Positions 46,631-58,721 of a stretch of DNA of 64,000 bases are shown in pieces; position 1 is the stretch's first letter, and each line of letters starts with the position of its first letter. The DNA comes from Modicisalibacter radicis (GTDB lineage: Bacteria > Pseudomonadota > Gammaproteobacteria > Pseudomonadales > Halomonadaceae). The position numbers and the translations under genes are program-made. The stretch is taken from NCBI RefSeq assembly GCF_900961225.1, contig NZ_CAAHFN010000065.1:310001-374000 (forward strand). The letters run 5' to 3'. Below the pieces are notes generated by a model. The model saw only the letters and a program-made list of their open reading frames with translations, was not told the origin of the DNA and did no database searches.

Positions 46631-47998
46631 CTAACGGCCATGCCGAGCGCTTCCGGCCTCGATTCCGGCTTCGCCACGGCTTTCCCGGGCGGCGTGCCAG
46701 CCGAGCACCTCGGCCACGGTATAGAAGGAACCACAGACCAACACTTCGTCGTCGGCCGCGAGCCTCGCCGCCAGCCAGGTGGCACCGGCCGCCGGCGAAT
46801 CGGCGCGCTGCAGCACCGTCGCGCCATGCGCCGTGAGCTGCTCGGCCAGTTCCCCGGCGCTGCGCGCGCGCGGACCCTCGAGGCTGACCGTGACCCAGGC
46901 GTCCACCTGCGAGGATAGCGCCTCCAGCACGCCCTGCGCATCCTTGTCGCGCAGCATGCCAAGCAGCGCGATCCGCCGCGCCGGACGCCGCCGTTCGGCG
47001 AGCCGGGCCGCCAGGTAGCCCGCCGCATGGGGATTGTGGGCGACGTCCAGGCACCAGTTGCCGAGCCACTGCATGCGCCCGGCCAGCGTGACCTCGGCCA
47101 GGGCCCGACGACAGGCGGAAGGCTCCAGCGCGACACCCGCCAGCGCCAGCGCCTGGAGCGCCAGCGCCGCGTTGTCCAGCGGCAGGTCCGGAACCGGCAG
47201 TCGATCCAGCCGGCATGCCCGGGCTTGGTGATCGACGCCCCGCCACTGCCATACTTCGCCATCGGGCGCAGGGGCAGGCGTCGTGCGCTTGAAGTCCCGC
47301 CCCAGGCGCCACGCCAGAGCTCCACAGGCCTCGGCGGCGGCGAACACGCTCGCCGGCAGGTCGTGCCCGAGCACCGCCGGCCGAGAGCCACGCAGGATAC
47401 CCGCCTTCTCGCGGCCGATGGCGCTCAGGTCGGTGCCCAGGTAGTCGGCGTGATCGAGCGCCACGCTGGTGATCACGGCGACATCCGGATCGACGACGTT
47501 GACCGCGTCGAGCCGCCCCCCCAGACCGACCTCGAGGATCGCCACGTCGGGGCGATGCCTGGCGATCGCCCACAACGCGGCCAGCGTGCCGACCTCGAAA
47601 TAGGTCAAACTGACCGGCTCGGGAGCCAGGCGGGCGGCCTCGACGCGTTCGAAGCCGGCGACCAGCAAGGCATCGTCGGCCTCGCGGCCGTCGAGGCGCA
47701 GGCGTTCGTTGTAGCGCAGCAGATGGGGCGAGGTGTAGGCCGCCGTCGAGCGCCCGTGAGCGCCGGCCAGTGACTCGAGCATGGCCACCGTCGAGCCCTT
47801 GCCGTTGGTCCCGGCGACGCTGATCAGCGCTCCGGCGATCGGCGATCCGGTCAAGCCCAGCCGCTCGGCGACGAGGGCCACGCGCTCGAGCCCCAGGTCG
47901 ATAGCCACCGGGTGCTGGCGCTCGAGCCGCGCCAACCAGGCCTCGAGGGAACGCTCTCGAGCGGACGCGCTGGCGGGGTCAGGCACGGTCCGGCTCAT
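46631..47998 (-). CDS. folC: Dihydrofolate synthase / folylpolyglutamate synthase
   Basis: A 455-aa bifunctional Mur-ligase-fold enzyme that adds glutamate to dihydropteroate and to reduced folates. The P-loop is ISVAGTNGKGSTVAMLESL. FolC-specific AYTSPHLLRYNERLRLDGRE and YFEVGTLAALWAIARHRPDV follow, and the C-terminal domain has WCLDVAHNPHAAGYLA. The ATG follows the accD stop codon with no intervening base, so translation is very likely coupled to accD. Confidence 0.95.
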   Translation of the reverse strand: MSRTVPDPASASARERSLEAWLARLERQHPVAIDLGLERVALVAERLGLTGSPIAGALISVAGTNGKGSTVAMLESLAGAHGRSTAAYTSPHLLRYNERLRLDGREADDALLVAGFERVEAARLAPEPVSLTYFEVGTLAALWAIARHRPDVAILEVGLGGRLDAVNVVDPDVAVITSVALDHADYLGTDLSAIGREKAGILRGSRPAVLGHDLPASVFAAAEACGALAWRLGRDFKRTTPAPAPDGEVWQWRGVDHQARACRLDRLPVPDLPLDNAALALQALALAGVALEPSACRRALAEVTLAGRMQWLGNWCLDVAHNPHAAGYLAARLAERRRPARRIALLGMLRDKDAQGVLEALSSQVDAWVTVSLEGPRARSAGELAEQLTAHGATVLQRADSPAAGATWLAARLAADDEVLVCGSFYTVAEVLGWHAARESRGEAGIEAGSARHGR

Positions 47999-48952
<954 letters not shown>

Positions 48953-48985
48953 GGTCGGGAGGTATCCATTCTGCTGCGGTCACTG

Positions 48986-49008
48986 GGCCCGGCGCTAGGC
49001 CGGGCCCG
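48986..49008 (-). terminator. Hairpin between trpA and accD
   Basis: Perfect 9-bp stem GGGCCCGGC (48986-48994) / GCCGGGCCC (49000-49008), loop of 5, in the 84-bp trpA-accD gap. No T-run. It may cause partial termination, so accD probably also has its own promoter. Confidence 0.45.
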
Positions 49009-49036
49009 ACGAATGCGCGTGAAGGGCCACTGGGGC

Positions 49037-49840
49037 TCAGTCATCGAGCGCCTGACGCATCTCGCCGAGCACTTCCTCGAGCGCCTCGGCGATGGTCTCG
49101 GGCCGCTCGGCACGCTCGGCGATACGCGATACCAGGGCACTGCCGACGATCACGCCGTCGGCGATGCGCCCCACGGCGGCGGCCGAAGCACCGTCGCGAA
49201 TGCCGAAGCCGACGCACAGCGGCAGTTCGGTCAACTCGCGCAGGCCGCGCAACTGACGCTCGACGCCCTCGACGTCGAGCGTGGCGGCACCGGTCACCCC
49301 CTTGAGGGAAACGTAGTACAGGTAGCCCTCGCCGTGGGCGCATATTGTAGCGGCACGCGAGCGCGAGGTGGTAGGGGCGACCAGAAAGATCGACTGCAGG
49401 CCGTGCGTCCTGAACAGCGGCGCGAGCTCGTCGCTCTCTTCCGGCGGCATGTCGACGACCAGCACGCCATCGACGCCGGCGGCGGCGGCCTGTTCGGCGA
49501 AGGCGGCGTGGCCGAGGCGCTCGATGGGATTGAGATAGCCCATCAGCACCACCGGCGTCTCGGCGTCGTCGCGGCGGAACTCGGCGACCATCGAGAAGAT
49601 GTCGGTCAGCCGGGTCCGCGCCCTGAGCGCGCGCTCGCAGGCCTTCTGGATCACCGGCCCGTCGGCCATCGGGTCCGAGAACGGCATCCCCAGCTCGATG
49701 ACGTCGGCACCCGCCGCCACCAGCGCGTGCATGAAGCCCACCGTGTGCTGCGGCCCCGGATCGCCGGCGGTGATGTAGGGAATCAGCGCGGTGCGGCCCT
49801 GCTCCTTGAGGGCGGCGAAACGTTGGTCGATACGGTTCAT
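49037..49840 (-). CDS. trpA: Tryptophan synthase alpha chain
   Basis: A 267-aa TIM-barrel subunit that cleaves indole-3-glycerol phosphate to indole, which is channelled to TrpB. The catalytic Glu and Asp are in [20 protein letters not shown] and [36 protein letters not shown] and [16 protein letters not shown] are the phosphate-binding parts. It lies 61 bp after trpB. Confidence 0.97.
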   Translation of the reverse strand: MNRIDQRFAALKEQGRTALIPYITAGDPGPQHTVGFMHALVAAGADVIELGMPFSDPMADGPVIQKACERALRARTRLTDIFSMVAEFRRDDAETPVVLMGYLNPIERLGHAAFAEQAAAAGVDGVLVVDMPPEESDELAPLFRTHGLQSIFLVAPTTSRSRAATICAHGEGYLYYVSLKGVTGAATLDVEGVERQLRGLRELTELPLCVGFGIRDGASAAAVGRIADGVIVGSALVSRIAERAERPETIAEALEEVLGEMRQALDD

Positions 49841-49901
49841 TATCTTCTTTCCCTCAAAGGCGGAAGTTCAAAGCAGCGAACGAAGGATTTGAACGCCGCC
49901 T

Positions 49902-51125
49902 TCAGAATTCGACGCCATCGATCTTGGCCACGGTCAGAATATCCTTGTCGCCGCGCCCGGACAGGTTGACCACGATGTGCTGGTCGGGCGCCATGGTCGG
50001 CGCCAGGACCTTGGCGTAGGCCAGCGCATGCGCCGACTCCAGCGCCGGCATAATGCCTTCCATGTGGGTGAGCTCGCGAAACGCCTCGAGCACCTTGTCG
50101 TCGTTGGCGGCCACGTACTGGACGCGGCCGACATCCTTCCACAGCGCGTGCTCCGGACCCACGCCCGGGTAGTCGAGCCCTGCCGAGATCGAATGCGTCT
50201 CGAGCACCTGGCCGCTGTCGTCCGACATCAGGTAGGTGCGGTTGCCGTGCAGCACGCCGGCCGGCGCGTTGGCGGTCAGCGGCGCCGCGTGACGCCCGGT
50301 ATCGACACCGTCGCCGCCGGCCTCGACGCCGTACATCGCCACCTCGGCGTCCTCCACGAACGGATAGAACAGCCCCATGGCGTTGGAACCGCCGCCGACG
50401 CAGGCGATCAGCGCGTCGGGCAACCGGCCGATCTGCTCGAGCGACTGCCTGCGCGCCTCGCGACCGACCACCGCGTTGAAGTCGCGCACCAGCATCGGGT
50501 ACGGGTGCGGCCCGGCCACGGTGCCGATGATGTAGAAGGTGTCGTCGACGTTGGTCACCCAGTCGCGCAATGCCTCGTTCATGGCGTCCTTGAGGGTCCG
50601 CGAGCCGGACTCGACCGGGATCACGTTGGCGCCGAGCAGGTGCATGCGGTAGACGTTGAGCTTCTGGCGCTGAACGTCCTCGGCGCCCATGTAGACGTCG
50701 CACTGCAGGCCCAGCCGCGCGGCGACCGTGGCCGTGGCGACGCCGTGCTGACCGGCGCCGGTCTCGGCGATCACCCGCGGCTTGCCACTCTTCTTGGCGA
50801 GCAGCGCCTGGCCGATGGTGTTGTTCACCTTGTGCGCGCCGGTGTGGTTGAGATCCTCGCGCTTGAGCCAGATCTGTGCGCCGCCGAGCTGGCGGGACCA
50901 CCGCTGCGCGTGATACAGCGGCGACGGACGACCTACGTAGGTCGCCAGGTCACGATCGAATTCCGCCTGGAAATCGGCATCGTCGCGAAGGCTCGCATAG
51001 GCCTTCTCGAGATCCTCCAGCGCGAAGCTCAGGGTCTCCGAAACGAACCGGCCGCCGTACGGGCCGAAATGGCCGCGGGCATCGGGCAGCCGGGTCAGGT
51101 CGCTGAACGTGGTCACGAAAGACAC
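49902..51125 (-). CDS. trpB: Tryptophan synthase beta chain
   Basis: A 407-aa PLP enzyme joining indole and serine to give tryptophan. The PLP lysine is K99 in [20 protein letters not shown]. The glycine-rich phosphate loop [15 protein letters not shown] and the monovalent-cation region [16 protein letters not shown] are clear. TrpB1-type length and motifs. It lies 18 bp after trpF, in the order trpF-trpB-trpA. The other trp genes are not in the window. Confidence 0.97.
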   Translation of the reverse strand: MSFVTTFSDLTRLPDARGHFGPYGGRFVSETLSFALEDLEKAYASLRDDADFQAEFDRDLATYVGRPSPLYHAQRWSRQLGGAQIWLKREDLNHTGAHKVNNTIGQALLAKKSGKPRVIAETGAGQHGVATATVAARLGLQCDVYMGAEDVQRQKLNVYRMHLLGANVIPVESGSRTLKDAMNEALRDWVTNVDDTFYIIGTVAGPHPYPMLVRDFNAVVGREARRQSLEQIGRLPDALIACVGGGSNAMGLFYPFVEDAEVAMYGVEAGGDGVDTGRHAAPLTANAPAGVLHGNRTYLMSDDSGQVLETHSISAGLDYPGVGPEHALWKDVGRVQYVAANDDKVLEAFRELTHMEGIMPALESAHALAYAKVLAPTMAPDQHIVVNLSGRGDKDILTVAKIDGVEF

Positions 51126-51143
51126 CTCACAGGGTCGCTTGGC

Positions 51144-51764
51144 TTAGGATTCTGGGATCAGGTTCACGTGTTCGGTGAAGGCATGCAGCTTGGCGGGGTC
51201 CTTGATGCCACGGGCGGCCTCGACGCCACCGGAAACGTCGACGGCAAAGGGCCGGACACGGCGCACCGCCTCGCCGACATTGTCGGGCGTCAAGCCTCCA
51301 GCGAGGATAACAGGTTTTGCCAGGTTTGCGGGGATCCGCGACCAGTCGAAAACCTCGCCGGTGCCGCCCGGCACGCCCGGCCGATAGGCATCGAGCAGCA
51401 GCGCACGGGCCTCGCGATAGGCTTCGGCGGCGGCGTGCAGGTCGATACCCTCGCGCATGCGCAGTGCCTTGACCCAGGCGAGGGGCGCCCGGCGGCACGC
51501 CTCGGGCGACTCGTCGCCGTGAAACTGGATCAGATCCAGGTACGGGGTGCAGCGGCGGATGAACTCGTCATCCTGGTCGACGAACAGCCCGACCCGGGTG
51601 ACGAAGGCCGGCACCCGCGCCGCCAGCCGGGCGAGGTGCCCGGGATCGAGCGCCCGCGCGCTGCCCGGCCAGAGCACGAAGCCCAGCGCATCGGCACCCG
51701 CCGCCACGGCGGCGTCGATATCCTCTTCCCGCGTCAAGCCGCAGATTTTTACCCGTGTGCGCAT
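51144..51764 (-). CDS. trpF: Phosphoribosylanthranilate isomerase
   Basis: A 206-aa TIM-barrel enzyme for the Amadori rearrangement of phosphoribosylanthranilate. The catalytic Cys is in RVKICGLTREEDIDAAVAAG and the Asp in VDVSGGVEAARGIKDPAKLH. LIQFHGDESPEACRR is also typical. It sits between truA (60 bp) and trpB (18 bp), the usual Pseudomonas-type placement. Confidence 0.96.
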   Translation of the reverse strand: MRTRVKICGLTREEDIDAAVAAGADALGFVLWPGSARALDPGHLARLAARVPAFVTRVGLFVDQDDEFIRRCTPYLDLIQFHGDESPEACRRAPLAWVKALRMREGIDLHAAAEAYREARALLLDAYRPGVPGGTGEVFDWSRIPANLAKPVILAGGLTPDNVGEAVRRVRPFAVDVSGGVEAARGIKDPAKLHAFTEHVNLIPES

Positions 51765-51824
51765 GGTGGGTCTCCTGGATCCCCGGGCCAGCCTGCTCGG
51801 TGCCGGCCGGGCCTGGTTACAAGG

Positions 51825-52760
51825 TCAGCCGCTGGCGGCATCGAGGCTGGCCGGATGCCGCGCCCCCGGCAGGCCACGCCGATAGCGCACCATCGGCGAA
51901 TCCGGCAGCCCGCGCTCGCCGCTCCACTCGCCGAGAAAACCCAGCATGCTGGGCCCCAGCGGTTCTCGAGGCAGCTCGAAGCGCTCGTCGTAGATCGAGT
52001 CGACGAAGTGCAGACCACACCCCGGGGCGGTGACATTGCCCAGGGTCCGGTCGCGCAGCGTCAGCAGGTGCCCCAGATAGCCGACCTGTTCATCGCCACG
52101 CCCGACGGCGACCAGCGCCCCGGCGATGTTGCGGATCATGTGATGCAGAAAGGCATTGGCCTGGATATCGATGACCACCAGCGTGCCGTAACGCTTGACC
52201 TCGATGAAATGCACGTGGCGGGTCGCCGACTTCGACTGGCAGCCGGCGGCGCGAAAGCTCGAGAAGTCATGCTCGCCGACCAGCTCCTGGGCGGCGGCGT
52301 GCATGCGCTCGGCGTCCAGTGGCTCGCGACACCAGGTGGCGTTGGCACGCTCTAGCACCGGGCGGCTGGGCTGGTTGAGTATCACGTAGCGATAGCGCCG
52401 CGCCAGCGCCAGGAACCGGGCATGGAAGTCATCGGCCACCGGCGCCACCCAGCGCACCGCGATATCGCGCGGCAGATTGGCGTTGGCGCCATAGACCCAG
52501 GCCTTGGTCGAACGCGGTGCCGGCGCATCGAAGTGCACGATCTGGCGCGTGGCGTGAACGCCGCTGTCGGTACGCCCGCTGCAGTGCACCTGGACCGGTG
52601 CCGCCGCGACCCGACCGAGCGCCGCTTCGAGCGATTCCTGTACCGACGGCGCCTGCTTCAGGCGCTGCCAGCCGCAGTAATGCGTGCCGTCGTATTCGAC
52701 CGCCATGGCCAGGCGGCCTTCGAGGCGCTGATGATCATCGAGAAACTCGAAAAGAGGCAT
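51825..52760 (-). CDS. truA: tRNA pseudouridine(38-40) synthase
   Basis: A 311-aa enzyme that makes pseudouridine at positions 38-40 of the tRNA anticodon arm. The catalytic Asp is D65 in VHCSGRTDSGVHATRQIVHF. The N-terminal AVEYDGTHYCGWQRLKQAPS and LHHMIRNIAGALVAVGRGDE are family hallmarks. The ATG at 52760 has GGAAG nearby. An internal ATG at 52706 would also give a normal-length protein. It lies between fimV (44 bp) and trpF (60 bp). Confidence 0.95.
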   Translation of the reverse strand: MPLFEFLDDHQRLEGRLAMAVEYDGTHYCGWQRLKQAPSVQESLEAALGRVAAAPVQVHCSGRTDSGVHATRQIVHFDAPAPRSTKAWVYGANANLPRDIAVRWVAPVADDFHARFLALARRYRYVILNQPSRPVLERANATWCREPLDAERMHAAAQELVGEHDFSSFRAAGCQSKSATRHVHFIEVKRYGTLVVIDIQANAFLHHMIRNIAGALVAVGRGDEQVGYLGHLLTLRDRTLGNVTAPGCGLHFVDSIYDERFELPREPLGPSMLGFLGEWSGERGLPDSPMVRYRRGLPGARHPASLDAASG

Positions 52761-52804
52761 CGACTTCCGTCAGGTTGAACCACCTGGACCGCGAGTCTAC
52801 GGGT

Positions 52805-55225
52805 CTACAGGCGGTGGCGTTCGATCAACACCCGCGCTTCAGCGGCAACCGGCGTCCCTTCCTCTTCCAGCAGTGGATCGAGCAGCTCGCGAGCCGCCTC
52901 GCGCTCGCCGCGGTCGAGACGCTGGCGGGCATGATCCAGTTGTGCTGCGGCGTTGGCGGACGCCGGACCCGCCGGCGAAGCGTGGTTCGTGGAGCGCTCA
53001 TTATCCAGATCGAGTGGATCGAACGCCACCTCTTCGACGATCCAGCCGCTCGCATCATCGGTCGATGGCGACTCGCCACGGGCCGCGGGCCGCTCATCGG
53101 CGAGCGTGGCATGATCGTCATCGATCTCGGACGGGGCATCGTCGAACCCCAGCGGGTCGTCGGGAAAGTCGACCACCGGCTGGGCCAGTTCCGCCGCGCG
53201 CGGTTCGGGCTCGGCGTCGAGACTCGGCGGCCGGTAATCGATGACGCGCCCCGCCTCCGGGTCCTCGGCCAAGGTCGCATCGGCCAGCGCCGATGGCGCA
53301 ACCTCATCATCGGCCTCCCCTGAGAGCGGCTCGGGGTGCCCCTCGGCGGACGGTGACTCGTCGGGGCCGGGAGCCGACGCATCCGGCTCGGCGACGTCGC
53401 GCGACTCGGCGGCCGGCACCTGGCCAGTCGTGGGCACAGCGCGTTCCGACCCAGGTACCGTCGGGCTGGCGGGCATCAGCCGCGCGAGGGTTTCACGCGC
53501 CTCGGCGCGCTGCTGTTCGTCGCCGTGCGCATCGAGATAGGCGGCCTCCTGCTCGGCGGCGTCATGATCGCCCAGCGCCACGCAGGCGGTGAGCAGCTTG
53601 ACCCGCAAGTCGTGACGCCCGGGATCAGCGGCGAGACTCTGCACCAGTCGTTCGCGGGCCTGGTCGTAACGACCGTAGGCGAGATAAATTTCGGCCTCGC
53701 TGACGGTTTCCGCCTCGGGGGCCGAATCGGACGGCGACTGGCTCGAGGCGGTCGCGGCGGCCGGCGACTCTGGCGAGACCGCAGGCGACGCCGGGATGGG
53801 GCCGGCCGAGGTTTCGCGCCCGGCCATCGCCGGCTCGTTGCGTCCCGGCATGGCTCCACCCATGGCAGTATAGCGCGACGCCGGGGCGGCATCCTCCTCG
53901 GCATGCCGCGCACGCCGCCGCACGACCAGCCACAGGGCCAGCAGCAGCGCCAGCGCCGCGGCGGCGAGCGGCACCGCGTTATCGCCGAACCAGCGCCAGG
54001 CAGCCTGACCCAACGTCTCGACGGGCGGCCGAGCCCGTTCCGGCGTGCCCTCCTCCGCCTGAGCCCCGACCGGCCGCGAGTCACCAGCCGCCGCCTGCCG
54101 GGCCGCCGACAGGCCCTCCAGCTGCTCGCGCAGGGCGTCGACCTCTTCGCTCAGGGTGCCGACCTGACCGGCCAGCTGGTCGCGTTGCTCATGCGCCCGC
54201 TCCAGGGCCCGGCGGGTGTCGGCGAGCTGCGCCTCGAGCCCGGCCAGCCGTTCGCGGGCCTCGGTCGGGAGCGACGCCGCGCCCGCGTCGGCCCCGTCCG
54301 CGGCCTGAGGCGCGTCGAGGGGCCTGTCGTTGAGCAGCGTCAACCGCGACGGGTCCTGCCCCTGGTCGGTTCGGGCGCCGCTCGCGTTCTCCACGCCACC
54401 CTCCGCTCCCATGCGGGTAGCGACAGTTCCATCGGCAGCCTCGCTGTCGCCGGCTTCGCCGTCGCGCTGCGCCTGCCACAGGCGATTCTGTTGCTCGACA
54501 CGCCGGCCGGCATCGTCGTCGCTGGCGAGTATCGCCTGCCGATCGGGCACGTCGAGCGTCGCACCGGCGCGCAAGCGGTTGATGTTGCCGCCGGGAAACG
54601 CCTCGGGGTTGGCCTGCTGCAGGGCCAGCATCATGCGTTCGATGCCAACCCCCTCGGGGCGCACGCGATCGGCCAGCACCCATAGCGTATCGCCACTGGC
54701 GACACGGATCCGCCCCGCCGCGGCGGACTCGCGGCGCGCGATCGTCGGCCCGGGCGACGGTTCCGCCGTTTCGGCCCGCGCTGGCCGATCCAGCGACCGA
54801 GCCGATTCCGATTGCAACGCCGGCATCTGCGCATAGCCCGGCGGATCGAGCAACAGGGTGACTTCCTGACGCTGCCGGCCGCCCGGCCACTCGAGGGTCA
54901 ACAGCAGGTTGAGATAGGGTTCGTGCACCGCCTGCGAGGTGCTCAGCATCACCGTCAGGCCGCCGGGCCCGCGGGAGATTGCGGCGTTCACGCTTTCCAC
55001 CAGGGTGGTCCGCGGGATGCCTGCCTCGGCAAAGGCATCGGCCGAGGCAAGGCGTGCCTTGATCAGCGAGGGATCGAGCCCGCCGATATCGGTGAGCGGC
55101 AAGCTGGCCTGCAACGGCGCGTCGAGCGTGGATTCGACCCGTGGAGCCGCCATCCCCAGGGCCAGCGCCATGGGGCTGGCCACCAGCAACGACAATAGCG
55201 TGCCCCAGGATAGTGTGCGTCTCAT
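52805..55225 (-). CDS. fimV: FimV-family envelope/polar protein
   Basis: An 806-aa inner-membrane protein. The signal sequence is RRTLSWGTLLSLLVASPMAL. A conserved FimV N-terminal domain comes next (ESTLDAPLQASLPLTDIGGL), then a LysM peptidoglycan-binding domain (RVASGDTLWVLADRVRPEGV, PGGNINRLRAGATLDVP), a coiled coil (about 345-390), one helix (NAVPLAAAALALLLALWLVV) and a long acidic cytoplasmic part with a TPR unit (IYLAYGRYDQARERLVQSLA). The FimV C-terminal motif (LDHARQRLDRGEREAARELL) closes it. In Pseudomonas FimV organises polar type IV pili and c-di-GMP/cAMP signalling. I chose ATG 55225 because it starts the signal peptide. Confidence 0.93.
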   Translation of the reverse strand: MRRTLSWGTLLSLLVASPMALALGMAAPRVESTLDAPLQASLPLTDIGGLDPSLIKARLASADAFAEAGIPRTTLVESVNAAISRGPGGLTVMLSTSQAVHEPYLNLLLTLEWPGGRQRQEVTLLLDPPGYAQMPALQSESARSLDRPARAETAEPSPGPTIARRESAAAGRIRVASGDTLWVLADRVRPEGVGIERMMLALQQANPEAFPGGNINRLRAGATLDVPDRQAILASDDDAGRRVEQQNRLWQAQRDGEAGDSEAADGTVATRMGAEGGVENASGARTDQGQDPSRLTLLNDRPLDAPQAADGADAGAASLPTEARERLAGLEAQLADTRRALERAHEQRDQLAGQVGTLSEEVDALREQLEGLSAARQAAAGDSRPVGAQAEEGTPERARPPVETLGQAAWRWFGDNAVPLAAAALALLLALWLVVRRRARHAEEDAAPASRYTAMGGAMPGRNEPAMAGRETSAGPIPASPAVSPESPAAATASSQSPSDSAPEAETVSEAEIYLAYGRYDQARERLVQSLAADPGRHDLRVKLLTACVALGDHDAAEQEAAYLDAHGDEQQRAEARETLARLMPASPTVPGSERAVPTTGQVPAAESRDVAEPDASAPGPDESPSAEGHPEPLSGEADDEVAPSALADATLAEDPEAGRVIDYRPPSLDAEPEPRAAELAQPVVDFPDDPLGFDDAPSEIDDDHATLADERPAARGESPSTDDASGWIVEEVAFDPLDLDNERSTNHASPAGPASANAAAQLDHARQRLDRGEREAARELLDPLLEEEGTPVAAEARVLIERHRL

Positions 55226-55378
55226 CGATGTTCCCCGCGTCGGGCGCCGCGCCACCCCCGCATGAGTGATGACGTCATTTGTTTGGCTCACTTACCGCTC
55301 ATTCCTACTTACCATAAATCTGCTCACCGAGGCAGGGCATGGGACAAGCGACGACAGATTCTCTCGCCGCCAACGCAA

Positions 55379-55402
55379 CGACGCCTCCCGAAGGAGGCGT
55401 CG
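55379..55402 (-). terminator. Hairpin after asd
   Basis: Perfect 10-bp stem CGACGCCTCC (55379-55388) / GGAGGCGTCG (55393-55402), tetraloop CGAA read on the plus strand. On the minus strand it is followed by TTGCGTTGG, a broken T-run. It separates asd from fimV. Confidence 0.6.
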
Positions 55403-55429
55403 CGGTACGATTCGCCATGCTGTGGGCAC

Positions 55430-56542
55430 CTAGCGTTCGCGCAGAATCGCCAGCATCCGCTTGAGCGGTTCGGCGGCACCCCACAGGAGCTGGTCGCCGA
55501 CCGAGAAGGCGGTCAGGTACTCACCGCCCATCGCCAGCTTGCGCAGGCGCCCCACCGGCACGTTCATGGTGCCGGTGACCGCCGCCGGCGTCAGCTCGCG
55601 CAGGGTGGCTTCCTTCTCGTTGGGAACCACCTTGACCCAGTCGTTGTGCCTGGCGATGCGATCCTCTATCTCATCCATCGGCACATCGCGCTTCAACTTG
55701 ATGGTGAACGCCTGGCTGTGCGAGCGCATCGCGCCGATTCGCACGCACAGACCGTCGATGGGGATCGGATTGGCGCCGTGGCCGAGGATCTTGTTGCTCT
55801 CGACACCGCCCTTCCACTCTTCCTTGCTCTGGCCGTTGTCCATCGCCTTGTCGATCCACGGCAACAGGCCGCCGGCCAGCGGCGCGCCGAAGTTCTCGAC
55901 CGGAAAGCCCTCGCCGCGCATCGCCTCGGAGACCTTGCGATCGATATCGAGGATCGCGCTGGCGGGATCCTCGAGCTCGTGCTGCACGCTGTCGCGCAGC
56001 GAGCCCATCTGGCTGAGCAGCTCGCGCATGTGCTTGGCGCCGGAACCGGAAGCCGCCTGGTAGGTCATCGAGGTCATCCACTCGATCAGGTCGGCGTCGA
56101 ACAGCCCGCCCAGCCCCATCAGCATCAGGCTGACGGTACAGTTGCCGCCGACGAAGGTACGGGTGCCGCGGTCGAGCTGGGCATCGATCACGTGACGGTT
56201 GACCGGATCGAGGACGATGGTCGCATCGTCGCTCATGCGCAGCGTGCTGGCGGCGTCCAGCCAGTAGCCCTTCCAGCCGGACTCGCGCAGCGGCTGGTAG
56301 ACCTCGCCGGTGTAGTCGCCGCCCTGGCAGGTGACCACGACGTCGAGCGCCTTGAGCGCCTCGAGGTCGAAGGCATCCTTGAGCGGCGGCACCTCGACGC
56401 CGACATCGGGGCCCGGCTTGCCGACCTGCGACGTGGTGAAGAACACCGGCTCGATACCGGTGAAGTCATCGGTCTCGCGCATGCGGTGCATGAGCACGGA
56501 GCCGACCATGCCTCGCCAACCCACAAATCCGACTTTCAACAT
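55430..56542 (-). CDS. asd: Aspartate-semialdehyde dehydrogenase
   Basis: A 370-aa NADPH-dependent enzyme reducing aspartyl phosphate to the semialdehyde for lysine, methionine and threonine synthesis and for diaminopimelate. The NADP loop is [18 protein letters not shown], the nucleophile is C135 in [19 protein letters not shown], and the substrate residues are in [19 protein letters not shown]. Gram-negative Asd type. It lies between leuB and fimV, the conserved Pseudomonas order. Confidence 0.97.
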   Translation of the reverse strand: MLKVGFVGWRGMVGSVLMHRMRETDDFTGIEPVFFTTSQVGKPGPDVGVEVPPLKDAFDLEALKALDVVVTCQGGDYTGEVYQPLRESGWKGYWLDAASTLRMSDDATIVLDPVNRHVIDAQLDRGTRTFVGGNCTVSLMLMGLGGLFDADLIEWMTSMTYQAASGSGAKHMRELLSQMGSLRDSVQHELEDPASAILDIDRKVSEAMRGEGFPVENFGAPLAGGLLPWIDKAMDNGQSKEEWKGGVESNKILGHGANPIPIDGLCVRIGAMRSHSQAFTIKLKRDVPMDEIEDRIARHNDWVKVVPNEKEATLRELTPAAVTGTMNVPVGRLRKLAMGGEYLTAFSVGDQLLWGAAEPLKRMLAILRER

Positions 56543-56676
56543 GAAAACGGTCCTCCTCGTGTTCGGTAACCTATGTGCTGTGACTTACCCGGGATTCCGG
56601 ACAAAACGGCTGGTGAATAAACGCCATTCTAACAAATCAGCCCCAGGCCTGCCTCGCCGCCCCGCTCGGGCCCTGG

Positions 56677-57756
<1,080 letters not shown>

Positions 57757-57848
57757 GAGCGTTTCCTAGCGTACCCGGCCTCCTGCGAGGCCGCGGATTC
57801 GTGAACAAGGGCTATCGTGGATGACAGTCGAACGCGAGGCTGCCCGGC

Positions 57849-57944
57849 GACAGGTCTTCGAGGAGGCGCTGTGAACCCATCCGTGGGCGCTACATTTGCC
57901 ATCCATGGCAAATGACCTCCTCTTCGACCTGTCCCCAGCGCCTC
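57849..57944. repeat. REP-like palindromic element between leuD and leuB
   Basis: Within the 314-bp leuD-leuB gap lies a nested set of inverted arms. The core is CATTTGCCAT (57893-57902) / ATGGCAAATG (57905-57914) separated by CC, a perfect 22-bp palindrome. Outer arms are GAGGAGG (57860-57866) / CCTCCTC (57916-57922), GACAGGTC (57849-57856) / GACCTGTC (57926-57933) and GAGGCGCTG (57863-57871) / CAGCGCCTC (57936-57944). I see no gene in the gap. It looks like a repetitive extragenic or mRNA-structure element. Only one copy is in this window. The rest of 57757-58070 shows nothing I recognise. Confidence 0.55.
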
Positions 57945-58070
57945 TCGCTCACGTCGATAATTGCAACCCTCCTAATTCGTATAGAGGCGCTTTCCCTGCG
58001 CGCCCGCCCGTTGGCGGTATCCCTTTTTGCGTCCAGCGTTGTGGTTGTCTGGGAGCTGACGAGATTCCGA

Positions 58071-58718
58071 TCAGCCGGCCTGGCGGAACAGCCAGGGCCG
58101 CGCCTGACGATGACGCTGCTCGAACTCGCGGATCGCGTCCTCGTGCTCGAGTGTCAGGCCGATGTCGTCGAGGCCGTTGAGCAGGCAATGCTTGCGGAAG
58201 GCATCGACGTCGAAGTGCAGCACCTCGCCTTCCGGGGTGGTGACGGTCTGCGCCTCGAGGTCGACGTCCAGCCGATAGCCTTCATTGGCCTCGACGGCCT
58301 GGAACAGCCGCTCGACCGTGGCCTCGTCGAGGGCGATAAGCAGGATGCCGTTCTTGAAGGCGTTGTTGTAGAAGATGTCGGCGAAGCTCGGCGCGATGAT
58401 CACCCGGAAGCCGAAGTCCTCGAGCGCCCAGGGCGCGTGCTCGCGGGAGCTGCCGCAACCGAAGTTGCGCCGTCCGAGCAGTACGCTGGCGCCCTGGTAA
58501 CGCGGCTGGTTGAGCACGAAGTCCGGGTTGAGCGGGCGCTTCGCGACATCCTGGCCCGGGTAGCCCTCGTCCAGATAGCGCAACTCGTCGAACAGGTTGG
58601 GACCGAAGCCGGTACGCTTGATCGACTTGAGAAACTGCTTGGGAATGATCAGGTCGGTATCGACGTTGGCGCGGTCGAGCGGCGCCACCAGGCCCCGGTG
58701 CGTCTTCAATGCATGCAT
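58071..58718 (-). CDS. leuD: 3-isopropylmalate dehydratase small subunit
   Basis: A 215-aa aconitase-type swivel domain that completes the LeuC active site. Typical residues are [40 protein letters not shown] and [30 protein letters not shown] lies before the ATG. It follows leuC by 3 bp, so the two subunits are made together. Confidence 0.97.
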   Translation of the reverse strand: MHALKTHRGLVAPLDRANVDTDLIIPKQFLKSIKRTGFGPNLFDELRYLDEGYPGQDVAKRPLNPDFVLNQPRYQGASVLLGRRNFGCGSSREHAPWALEDFGFRVIIAPSFADIFYNNAFKNGILLIALDEATVERLFQAVEANEGYRLDVDLEAQTVTTPEGEVLHFDVDAFRKHCLLNGLDDIGLTLEHEDAIREFEQRHRQARPWLFRQAG

Positions 58719-58721
58719 GGT

